A stretch of 5,284 nt of DNA from Elusimicrobiota bacterium (GCA_003158755.1 PMLF01000331.1:1-5284), one strand, 5' to 3'; positions 1-5,284 are shown, counted from the stretch's first letter. Notes: generated by a model not told the origin, from the letters alone. Made by a program: numbers and translations.

Positions 1-2
1 TC

Positions 3-3000
3 TGGTCGTGGATCGCCATGGGTGAGAAGCCGTTCCTCCCGGAAGACCGAGTGAAAGAAGTCCTGCGCTCCGTCTATCGGCATAACAAGGTGAAAAACGG
101 TTGGGCCACCCAACGCAAAGAGGACGGCGGAGAAGTGGAGTCCGACCAGGGTAAGGACGTATGGATCGCCTGCAACTACGTTCTAGCCCAGCTCCTCTAT
201 TACTACGACATGACCGAAGAATTCAAAAACGTCCAAAACGTCATGGACGAGGTGCTTTTGAAACACGACAACACCTCGGCCGCGCCGGAGAGCGTCCGGC
301 CGTCTGAAAACGAATACATCGTAAAGGGCTATCCGCGACCGGGGGCCGTCTGGACTCAATTGCTGCTCGCCTACGTCAAATCGAAGGGCAAGGGAGCCGC
401 CGTCAGCTCGGAGGATTTGAGCGCCTTCCTCCCCGCCATCTTCAATCCGGCCTCGATCAGCGCCGCGACGAGGGGAGGGGCAAGAGAATGGATCAGGGAG
501 CCTAAATACAGGGTCATCCCGCGAATGGTCAACATGAAAAAAGAAGGCTCCGGGATTATCGACAACGGGTCTCTGAAGTCTTTTTCCCTCCTGGCGACAT
601 TTTTCAGGGGGAAGGCGGCGCTCCTGAACGTGTTCACGGTCCTGGTCGCTCTTCCCGCTGTCGTCCCCCACGAGTTGAAGCACTTGTGGGACGCTTGGAG
701 GTCGGGAGTCGACATGAGCGGCGTCCGCTGGTGGCAGGTCTTCACCGGAGGCGTCGACGTCGACCTCAACGGCCCCAAGGCCTTGGGCCCTCGGAACGCC
801 AACTACTTCCTCGCCGCGCTCGGCGCGGTGGCGACGGCGTTGTTGCTGATCTTTGGAGTGAACAGCCAGGGAACGACGATCGCGACGATCATCACCGGAT
901 GGGTGGCTCTCTCGAACCTTTTGACCGGGTTGGCTGAAGAACTCCCTCGAATACCGTATTTTGCCCGGCGCAATCCAAAGGCCGACCTTCTGCGGGCGCG
1001 GGCCGTGGGAACCTCAGCTAAGGGACGCGAAGTGCGCAGACTCGCCTATCGCATGAGTCATAATGAAAAAGCTCCCGGCGCCCTTGCCGGGGCGTTGATC
1101 TTTCTGGCCGAATTCCTCCATCCGATCGGTGGGACATACGACGTGACTGAGACGACCGTCGAAGGGATGGAGGCGTACATGTTCACGGAACTGGCCACGA
1201 ACTCGTCCTTCACGATCACCCCGCACAACCACAACGACGTCTTCTCCGTGAAGTCGAACGGGATGGAGACGCTGGGCGCGCTCAGGCAGTTCGGCCCGAT
1301 CATCGATCGGATCGAAGGCGGGGCGATCCCTTTTGAGGGCGGGGTCATCGACGTGTCCAAGCTGCCGACGGACACGAAAGCCCCCGTGTTCACCAATAAG
1401 TACGACGGCAACGACACGACCTGCCATGTCGGCGTGGGACCGTGGAAGATCGACAAGGTCTCCTTTGGTATCCGAGGGATAAGCATTACGGCCACGTTCG
1501 ACAACGAGACAAACACCGACGCCGTCCGTACCTTCGGGAAGGGGCGTCAAACGTTGACCTACTCGATCAAGGACGGCGTCGTGGCGGTGGGCAACGATCT
1601 GCGCAACAGCACCCTGTTCAGCACGGGGAGCCATCCGTTCAAGAATCGCGGCCCGAATCCCCGCTACTACATGATGCTTCCCGCCGGGATGAAGTTGGAG
1701 ACGAAAACCCCCGACACCACCATCCCGACCGCAGGAAAAATCAAGTTCGCGGAATTGAACCCGGGGGATCCCGACAGTCGGTTCGACCTCAGAGCCTTCA
1801 AACGGATTTCCCCGGATGAGGGAGAAGCGGTTGTTTCTCTCCACGGCACATGGGGGAATTTGAAAGCCGACCCCGACGGTTTCGTCCGAAGCTATCTGTA
1901 TGACGAAAACACGGGGGAACTGCTCATCACAAGCCAGAAGGGTTACAAATACGCGACATTATGGTGGCATTCCGACCGAAGGCACGGTGATGATTGCGCT
2001 TTGCCGGAATTCGTCACGGCGGCTCCCGACGCGCCTCGCGACAACAAGAATGAGCGGGATATCGGATACAACGAGACCCGACAGAAGCGCTTCAAGGGTG
2101 AAGTGAGATACGAGTCGCGGATGATGTTGAAGGGTGGACGGCCCATGACCATCGGGGAGTTGGAGGAAGCCTTGGCGTTGAAAAAACCTGCGGTTCCCGC
2201 TGCGGCGGCTTCCGCCAACGACAAGGTGAAGGCGACGCTGACCGGCCTGAACGGCTCCATGAAAACGGAAGGGATGCGATTGCCGTCGGTGGCGGAGGAA
2301 ATCAACGCCGTCAATGCGTCTTTCTCCCCTCGGACCATCACCACCCCCCTGACCGGGACGCCGAACGCCATGGCGTTATTGGAGTCTTTCCAAGGAGATG
2401 CCTCCGGCAAAGACGCTCCGGAAGCGCTCGCTGGTATAGTGGTGAAAGAGGTGTTGGACAAAACCCCGAATATCAGCGCTCGGGACTTGGCTCAAGAGGT
2501 GTGGGCGAGGGTCATGCCGGTCTTGACGGCCGCGGCCGTTGCGCGGGGCGAGAACGTCCAAAACAACATCGTCTGGGCCGAAGCAAACTTGAACCGCGTG
2601 ACGGCGGTCGTTCGGGCGGAGATTGAAAACCGCTTGGTCGAAGCCGTGGACGTGACGGCGCTTCTGGACAAGGGCGCCGATCCCGAACTTAAGGCGGCCG
2701 TGGAAGCACAGTTGAGGACGGTCCTCGCGGGCAATCGGTCCAAGGTCCTCTTCTGCGCGCAAAACATGACGCCGGAGGAAATGAGGATGCAACTGCCGTC
2801 CACCATCGACCGCGGCGTCCCCATGGTCGGCAACTCGTCTGCTGAAGGGAAAATCGATGCAGCCCGGGTGAAACAGCAGGCGGCGGCGAAGTGGGGATCC
2901 GTCTTCCTCAGGATCTACACCGACGACATGAACCGTCTGACGAACTTGGAGGCGGCCGTGGCGGCAATCCTGCAAATCTTCAAAGACAAGCCCGTCCAAG

Positions 3001-3056
3001 CGGTTCTGAGCATCACCGACATCCTGGCGGTCAAGGTAGTCAATATTCAAGCGTAG
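3..3056 (+). CDS. 5'-truncated giant multidomain protein: GH116-like barrel end, M50-like membrane segment, aldose-epimerase-like domain
   Basis: The frame is open from base 3, so the gene starts upstream. The first in-window ATG (base 18, residue 1 here) lies inside a recognisable domain and has no convincing Shine-Dalgarno. Residues 1-120 resemble the end of the GH116 (alpha/alpha)6 glycosidase barrel: LPEDRVKEVLRSVY, then GKDVWIACNYVLA (45-57, family pattern S-x-E-V-W-T-G-x-x-Y-A-L-A), then GYPRPGAVW (104-112). Catalytic residues would lie upstream. Residues 198-370 carry three or four hydrophobic helices, with HELKH at 218-222, GPRNANYFLAALG at 257-269 and NLLTGLAEELP at 300-310. This order resembles M50 proteases, but the usual LDG aspartate motif is not obvious. 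Residues 393-675 resemble galactose mutarotase: FGPIIDRIEGG (425-435), C-H470, TGSHPFKN (536-543, candidate catalytic His539) and TTIPTAGK (567-574). Where the family has C-x-E-P, this protein has CALPE (660-664). An Ala/Pro linker (721-735) leads to an unrecognised helical C-terminus. Domain calls are read by eye. The coding frame is very secure and the functions are tentative. Confidence 0.85.
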   Translation, partial: WSWIAMGEKPFLPEDRVKEVLRSVYRHNKVKNGWATQRKEDGGEVESDQGKDVWIACNYVLAQLLYYYDMTEEFKNVQNVMDEVLLKHDNTSAAPESVRPSENEYIVKGYPRPGAVWTQLLLAYVKSKGKGAAVSSEDLSAFLPAIFNPASISAATRGGAREWIREPKYRVIPRMVNMKKEGSGIIDNGSLKSFSLLATFFRGKAALLNVFTVLVALPAVVPHELKHLWDAWRSGVDMSGVRWWQVFTGGVDVDLNGPKALGPRNANYFLAALGAVATALLLIFGVNSQGTTIATIITGWVALSNLLTGLAEELPRIPYFARRNPKADLLRARAVGTSAKGREVRRLAYRMSHNEKAPGALAGALIFLAEFLHPIGGTYDVTETTVEGMEAYMFTELATNSSFTITPHNHNDVFSVKSNGMETLGALRQFGPIIDRIEGGAIPFEGGVIDVSKLPTDTKAPVFTNKYDGNDTTCHVGVGPWKIDKVSFGIRGISITATFDNETNTDAVRTFGKGRQTLTYSIKDGVVAVGNDLRNSTLFSTGSHPFKNRGPNPRYYMMLPAGMKLETKTPDTTIPTAGKIKFAELNPGDPDSRFDLRAFKRISPDEGEAVVSLHGTWGNLKADPDGFVRSYLYDENTGELLITSQKGYKYATLWWHSDRRHGDDCALPEFVTAAPDAPRDNKNERDIGYNETRQKRFKGEVRYESRMMLKGGRPMTIGELEEALALKKPAVPAAAASANDKVKATLTGLNGSMKTEGMRLPSVAEEINAVNASFSPRTITTPLTGTPNAMALLESFQGDASGKDAPEALAGIVVKEVLDKTPNISARDLAQEVWARVMPVLTAAAVARGENVQNNIVWAEANLNRVTAVVRAEIENRLVEAVDVTALLDKGADPELKAAVEAQLRTVLAGNRSKVLFCAQNMTPEEMRMQLPSTIDRGVPMVGNSSAEGKIDAARVKQQAAAKWGSVFLRIYTDDMNRLTNLEAAVAAILQIFKDKPVQAVLSITDILAVKVVNIQA

Positions 3057-3079
3057 GCGTTCGATTCGGAACATCAACG

Positions 3080-3121
3080 GCGGCGGCATCGGCGCATAAA
3101 GAAAATCGCCGATGCCGCCGC
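3080..3121 (+). terminator. GC-rich hairpin terminator after the giant gene
   Basis: A perfect 15-bp stem (3080-3094 with 3107-3121) encloses a 12-base A-rich loop. It begins 23 bases after the TAG stop of the giant gene. The downstream tail is GTTTCAATT, a weak U-tract, so intrinsic termination is likely but may be leaky. The stem itself is very stable and its position just behind a stop codon fits transcript end formation. It also insulates the downstream toxin-antitoxin promoter from read-through. Confidence 0.75.
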
Positions 3122-3131
3122 GTTTCAATTG

Positions 3132-3265
3132 AGGGGCGTCCTATACCCGACCTCCAAGAGAGTCGGACTGACTTCTGACGGGAGCTCTTCAAGGACCTGC
3201 CTCCCGTCCGTTTCCAATGGGAGCTCATCGACCGAATCGCCCGAGCCGTCCTCGCGGCGGCGTGA
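3132..3265 (+). pseudogene. Possible decayed 3' end of an unidentified gene
   Basis: In one frame this stretch reads like ordinary protein with a single internal stop. The first part is EGRPIPDLQESRTDF, then TGA at 3176-3178. The second part is RELFKDLPPVRF followed by QWELIDRIARAVLAAA, with a TGA at 3263-3265. The second part is amphipathic and hydrophobic residues are regularly spaced, unlike the Ser/Arg-rich products of the other frames here. I do not recognise the family. No start codon or ribosome binding site is visible, and the upstream part of the frame runs into the terminator stem. It could be the fossil tail of a gene deleted by transposition or recombination, or it could be chance in GC-rich DNA. 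Confidence 0.25.
3177..3208. repeat. Small inverted repeat, 8-bp stem
   Basis: GACGGGAG at 3177-3184 pairs perfectly with CTCCCGTC at 3201-3208 around a 16-base loop. No U-tract follows, so it is not a convincing terminator. A smaller pair, CCGAC (3147-3151) and GTCGG (3162-3166), lies just upstream. Both fall within the possible gene remnant and may have no function. Confidence 0.3.
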
Positions 3266-3271
3266 TTCGTT

Positions 3272-3314
3272 GTGTCAGTTTAGGTGCACCCTCATGGCGC
3301 ACCTAAAGTGACAC
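3272..3314. repeat. 16-bp imperfect inverted repeat resembling paired transposon ends
   Basis: The left arm GTGTCAGTTTAGGTGC (3272-3287) is the reverse complement of the right arm GCACCTAAAGTGACAC (3299-3314) except for one G opposite G at the seventh pair. Only 11 bases separate the arms. The outward GTGTCA/TGACAC tips and the arm length are like terminal inverted repeats of an insertion sequence, but no transposase lies between them. Alternatives are a collapsed miniature element, a dispersed palindromic repeat, or a hairpin or binding site upstream of the toxin-antitoxin promoter. The tail TCTTTG is too short for a good terminator. Confidence 0.6.
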
Positions 3315-3337
3315 TCTTTGCGGCGACTGTGCCATCA

Positions 3338-3365
3338 TTGACGTATTTGTCATACATGTTATACT
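3338..3365 (+). promoter_or_regulatory. Sigma-70-type promoter with extended -10 for the toxin-antitoxin operon
   Basis: TTGACG (3338-3343, five of six matches to the -35 consensus) is followed after 16 bases by TATACT (3360-3365, five of six matches to the -10 consensus). A TG at 3357-3358 gives the extended -10 form TGnTATACT. Transcription would begin around base 3372, about 25 bases before the antitoxin ATG. The local sequence is AT-rich compared with the flanking genes. Confidence 0.65.
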
Positions 3366-3373
3366 TGTATTAC
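3348..3373 (+). promoter_or_regulatory. Three direct 8-mers over the -10 region, candidate antitoxin operator
   Basis: TGTCATAC (3348-3355), TGTTATAC (3357-3364) and TGTATTAC (3366-3373) recur every 9 bases with one spacer base between copies, covering the -10 box and predicted start point. Ribbon-helix-helix antitoxins commonly bind short repeated half-sites over their own promoter, and the next gene encodes such a protein. That the repeats bind it is inference. Confidence 0.45.
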
Positions 3374-3396
3374 AGTCCAAAGGTGGGAGGCGTTCC

Positions 3397-3621
3397 ATGA
3401 ATATTTCCGTTCGTTTGCCGAAAGAGATGGGACGGGCTTTGACCAGTGTGGCCCGTTCCACGGACCGGCCCCGGAGTTATCTTGTCATCAAAGCCCTCGG
3501 CTCTTACCTGGAGGATCACGCCGATTATCAGGTCGCGCTGGACCGGTTGCGGGACAAGGACGACGAAGTTATTTCAAGTTCCGAACTGAGGCGTCGGATT
3601 GCATCCCATAAAAAGGGTTGA
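3397..3621 (+). CDS. Ribbon-helix-helix antitoxin of a RelE-type toxin-antitoxin pair
   Basis: This 74-residue protein would neutralise the toxin encoded next and repress the shared promoter. Residues 2-7 (NISVRL) are the expected DNA-contacting beta strand of a CopG/RelB-type ribbon-helix-helix fold. Helix A follows (about 8-21) and then helix B, PRSYLVIKALGSYLED (25-40), with the family-typical R-S-Y-L. The charged C-terminal half (about 45-74) is the part that in related systems wraps the toxin. The ATG is preceded by the strong ribosome binding site GGTGGGAGG (3382-3390) at 6-base spacing, which fixes the start. The toxin gene overlaps its last 23 bases. The protein is of ordinary size for the family. 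I leave the symbol empty because several antitoxin families share this fold (StbD, RelB and CopG types). Confidence 0.85.
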   Translation: MNISVRLPKEMGRALTSVARSTDRPRSYLVIKALGSYLEDHADYQVALDRLRDKDDEVISSSELRRRIASHKKG

Positions 3622-3868
3622 TTACAAGGCGTCGGCCGAAAAGGACCTGGAAGGTCTGGACCGTTCCGTCGCCCTGCGAGTCATCCGAAAAATAGACCTG
3701 ACGCTCCTTGCTTCCGACCGTCCGGGAATCCCGCTTTCCGGTGAGTTCTCCGGACTATTCAAACTCCGGGTTGGAGACTACCGCGTCATTTACGTCCCCA
3801 TCTCCGAGGGCGCTCTGGTGTTGCGGATCGGGCACCGACGGGAGGTTTACCGGAAGGGGAGACCTTAA
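3599..3868 (+). CDS. relE: RelE/ParE-family toxin, probable ribosome-dependent mRNA interferase
   Basis: This 89-residue protein has the RelE fold pattern: a first strand IKRVDYKASAEKDL (4-17), two helices, then PLSGEFSGLFKLRVGDYRV (45-63) and the terminal strand RIGHRREVY (76-84). Basic and aromatic residues at positions used by RelE enzymes for mRNA cleavage are present: K55, R57, R62, R80/R81 and Y84. That favours an RNase over a gyrase-poisoning ParE, though family membership alone cannot settle it. No ATG lies at the 5' end. The frame opens with TTG at 3599, inside the antitoxin gene, and no later start preserves the first strand. The 23-base overlap and weak ribosome binding site suggest translation coupled to the antitoxin, which would keep toxin below antitoxin. 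All key residues seem intact, so the module is probably functional. Confidence 0.85.
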   Translation: MHPIKRVDYKASAEKDLEGLDRSVALRVIRKIDLTLLASDRPGIPLSGEFSGLFKLRVGDYRVIYVPISEGALVLRIGHRREVYRKGRP

Positions 3869-3895
3869 ACAGCCACCCAAAGCCGTCCCTTAATC

Positions 3896-3910
3896 GGGTC
3901 ACCCGGACCC
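3896..3910 (+). other. Short hairpin downstream of the toxin gene
   Basis: GGGTC (3896-3900) can pair with GACCC (3906-3910) around a 5-base loop. An overlapping alternative pairs CGGGT with ACCCG. It begins 28 bases after the toxin stop codon and has no U-tract, so it is at best a weak transcript end or processing site. Confidence 0.25.
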
Positions 3911-3936
3911 ACGCGTAACAAAATAGAACCATTCGG

Positions 3937-3956
3937 TTGTCACCGCAAGGTGATGG
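3937..3956 (+). other. GNRA-tetraloop hairpin in the ribD leader region
   Basis: TCACC (3940-3944) and GGTGA (3949-3953) pair around the tetraloop GCAA, a stable GNRA-class loop. Three further G-U wobble pairs can extend the stem to 3937-3956 on the RNA level. The wobble extension fits an RNA structure on the forward strand. I see no known riboswitch or RNA family around it. Confidence 0.35.
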
Positions 3957-3973
3957 AAATCATCCAGGACCTC

Positions 3974-4002
3974 TTTCCGAAATCGCCCATAAAAGATAAA
4001 AT
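3974..4002 (+). promoter_or_regulatory. Weak candidate promoter for the rib operon
   Basis: TAAAAT at 3997-4002 matches the -10 consensus in five of six positions. The -35 position 17 bases upstream holds only TTTCCG. The stretch 3991-4016 is the most AT-rich part of this intergenic region, and transcription would begin about 90 bases before the ribD start. Another promoter, or read-through from the toxin-antitoxin operon, remains possible. Confidence 0.3.
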
Positions 4003-4047
4003 CTGAATTCAACTTACTTCCGGGCGGAGTTGTCCTTTGAGCGGCCA

Positions 4048-4100
4048 TGTTCTTTTTTGTATCCCTCCTTTTTTTTCTTTCACCCTTCCCCGATATTCCC
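4048..4100 (+). other. Pyrimidine tract directly before ribD, no Shine-Dalgarno
   Basis: The 50 bases before the preferred ribD start are almost all T and C, including an 8-T run at 4069-4076, and contain no purine-rich ribosome binding site. Translated in the ribD frame they would give an implausible Phe/Leu-rich leader beginning MFFFVSLLFF. A U-rich unstructured leader could help ribosome loading through protein S1. It may instead be part of the coding region if the ATG at 4047 is used. Confidence 0.35.
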
Positions 4101-5207
4101 ATGCCTTCTGATCTCCATCTCATGCGGCGCGCTTTGGCCTTGGCCGAGCGCGGGCGCGGCTTTGTTTCGCCCAACCCTTTGGTGGGGTGCGTCCTTTTTA
4201 AGGGCGGCCGCGTCATCGCCGAGGGCTGGCATTCCATATTCGGCGGGCTCCACGCGGAGGCGGACGCCCTTCAAAAAGCCGGTCCCCGGGCCAAGGGGGC
4301 CGCCGCTTACGTTACCTTGGAGCCTTGTTCCCATTGGGGGAAGACGCCGCCTTGCGCCGACGCTTTGATCCGGGCCGGGGTCCGGAGGGTGTTCGCGGCT
4401 GTTCAAGATCCTAACGCCCACGTGGGGGGGCAAGGCATCCAGAAACTTCGCAAGGCGGGGATCCGGGTGGACACGGGGCTCTTGGAAAAGGAGGTCCGTT
4501 TCCAGAACAGGGCTTTCTTTAAGGCCCAGACCACCGGCCTTCCCTACGTGGTGTGGAAGACCGCCCAAACCTTGGATGGCAAGATTGCCTCCCGCACCGG
4601 GGCCAGCCGTTGGATATCCAACCCCGAGTCGCTCGTCCTGGCCCATCGTTTGCGGGCGGAGGCCGACGCCATCCTGGTGGGGGGGAATACGATCCGCACC
4701 GATGACCCCCTCCTTACTAGTCACGGCCTGGGGGTGGACCCCGTTAAATTGGTTCTCTCCCGGTCCTTGGACCTTTCGCCCAAGGCTCGGATCTTCAAGG
4801 AAGGCATCTCTTGTGTTTTGACGGGGAAGAACCCTCCCAAGGCTCGGGCTCGTTCTTTGGAATCTAAAGGGGCGAAATTGTTAAAGGTTTTTGTTAAGTT
4901 TGATGGTAAAGAGCTTAAGGAATGTCTCAATTATTTAAAGAAAATAGGCCTGCATCATATAGTTTTAGAAGGCGGTTGTGAGACGTCGGCGGCCTTTATG
5001 AAGGCCGGCCTCATTGATGAAGTCTACCACGTAATCGCCCTTCATTATCTGGGGGGACGGGATGCCAAGACCCCCTTGGAAGGACGCGGTTGGGACCGGC
5101 CCGGTCAGGGACCATCCTTGGCCGTTGCGGAATCCTATGCGGTGGGGGATAACGTCGTCATCCATGGCTTCTTTCGCGGCGCTAAAAGCGCGGCCTGGGG
5201 GATCTGA
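4101..5207 (+). CDS. ribD: Bifunctional riboflavin biosynthesis protein RibD (deaminase/reductase)
   Basis: RibD converts the pyrimidine made from GTP into 5-amino-6-ribitylamino-uracil phosphate in the cytoplasm: an N-terminal zinc deaminase acts first, then a C-terminal NADPH reductase. With this start the protein is 368 residues, usual for the family. The deaminase part shows SPNPLVGCV (23-31), the zinc and catalytic motif HAE (51-53), and EPCSHWGKTPPC (74-85) with zinc ligands C76 and C85. The reductase begins near 149: KTAQTLDGKIA (153-163), LRAEADAILVGGNTIRTDDP (184-203) and LEGGCETSAAF (289-299). All expected residues are present. I chose ATG 4101 because homologues begin close to the LMRRALALA helix. 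The ATG at 4047 would add 18 hydrophobic residues, and ATG 4122 is also possible. No FMN riboswitch precedes it. Bases 4858-4970 are markedly more AT-rich than the rest of the gene. Its stop overlaps the ribE start, indicating one operon. Confidence 0.95.
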   Translation: MPSDLHLMRRALALAERGRGFVSPNPLVGCVLFKGGRVIAEGWHSIFGGLHAEADALQKAGPRAKGAAAYVTLEPCSHWGKTPPCADALIRAGVRRVFAAVQDPNAHVGGQGIQKLRKAGIRVDTGLLEKEVRFQNRAFFKAQTTGLPYVVWKTAQTLDGKIASRTGASRWISNPESLVLAHRLRAEADAILVGGNTIRTDDPLLTSHGLGVDPVKLVLSRSLDLSPKARIFKEGISCVLTGKNPPKARARSLESKGAKLLKVFVKFDGKELKECLNYLKKIGLHHIVLEGGCETSAAFMKAGLIDEVYHVIALHYLGGRDAKTPLEGRGWDRPGQGPSLAVAESYAVGDNVVIHGFFRGAKSAAWGI

Positions 5208-5284
5208 TGTTCACGGGGATCATTCAGCATATCGGAACGGTGAAGGGGTGGAAAGGGGATCGTTTGTTCGTGAATACCCCCATT
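5207..5284 (+). CDS. ribE: Riboflavin synthase alpha chain, 3'-truncated by the window edge
   Basis: RibE dismutates two 6,7-dimethyl-8-ribityllumazine molecules to riboflavin, the last step of the pathway. Only 26 codons are visible, but they begin MFTGIIQHIGTV, the highly characteristic N-terminus of riboflavin synthase (family pattern MFTGIIE-x-x-G). The ATG shares one base with the ribD stop (TGATG), which points to translational coupling. GGGGGA at 5197-5202 serves as ribosome binding site with a short 4-base spacing. The usual Glu after MFTGII is Gln here. Two lumazine-binding domains should follow beyond the window. The gene is also called ribC in some species. Confidence 0.9.
   Translation, partial: MFTGIIQHIGTVKGWKGDRLFVNTPI

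Noticed and set aside
751..765. GTCGAC repeats forming a perfect palindrome in the giant gene
   Set aside because: They encode Val-Asp-Val-Asp in frame and look like a coincidence of codon choice.
1014..1844. Long reverse-strand open frame of 276 codons, and other long antisense frames such as 2376-3128
   Set aside because: Their products are rich in Arg, His, Asp and Val without domain patterns, and they lie opposite a convincing forward gene with ordinary protein features. They are antisense shadows of GC-rich coding.
3129..3311. Forward 60-codon frame in the gap before the toxin-antitoxin pair
   Set aside because: Its product is Ser/Arg-rich and low-complexity, there is no ribosome binding site, and it runs through the inverted repeat. 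Another frame looks more protein-like.
3869..4100. FMN riboswitch upstream of ribD
   Set aside because: The conserved sequence blocks of that element were looked for and not seen.
4047..4100. Signal peptide on RibD from the upstream ATG
   Set aside because: The Phe/Leu-rich stretch comes from the pyrimidine tract. RibD is cytosolic and its conserved N-terminus begins at about 4101.
3899..4237. Reverse-strand 112-codon frame across the rib leader
   Set aside because: It is a Lys/Arg/Pro-rich product that overlaps the start of ribD, with no recognisable domain.
1..5284. CRISPR array, tRNA or rRNA genes, or an intact insertion sequence
   Set aside because: No regularly spaced repeats of CRISPR type, no cloverleaf-like sequence and no transposase frame were seen on either strand.

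Overview
The window is bacterial DNA of moderately high GC with dense forward-strand coding. I cannot name the species. A very long, partly membrane-embedded multidomain protein, a RelE-type toxin-antitoxin pair and a classical rib operon are compatible with a free-living or environmental Gram-negative bacterium. The patchwork giant protein recalls lineages such as Omnitrophota or Elusimicrobiota, but that is only an impression.

Bases 3-3056 are the 3' part of a large gene whose reading frame is open to the left edge of the window. The visible 1,017 residues read as a mosaic. They begin with the tail of an (alpha/alpha)6-barrel glycosidase resembling family GH116. Next comes a hydrophobic section with an HELKH motif laid out like an M50 (site-2 protease-type) intramembrane metallopeptidase. 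Then follows a beta-sandwich resembling aldose 1-epimerase (galactose mutarotase), and finally an Ala/Pro linker and an unrecognised helical C-terminus. This is the most unusual object in the window.

Bases 3057-3396 (340 bp) hold no intact gene. In order, they contain a strong 15-bp terminator hairpin, a short stretch that reads like the decayed 3' end of an unidentified gene (one internal stop), a 16-bp imperfect inverted repeat that looks like two transposon-end arms nearly touching, and an extended -10 promoter overlain by three direct 8-mers.

Bases 3397-3868 encode a ribbon-helix-helix antitoxin and an overlapping RelE/ParE-family toxin. The toxin appears to start at a TTG codon inside the antitoxin gene, which suggests translational coupling. 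The direct repeats over the promoter are a plausible site for autorepression by the antitoxin or the complex.

Bases 3869-4100 are an intergenic leader with two small hairpins, a weak candidate promoter and a long pyrimidine tract. I see no FMN riboswitch. ribD (bifunctional deaminase/reductase, 4101-5207) follows, and its stop codon overlaps the start of ribE (riboflavin synthase alpha chain). ribE runs off the right edge after 26 codons. RibD supplies the pyrimidine intermediate and RibE catalyses the last step of riboflavin synthesis, so the pair is the start of a riboflavin operon.
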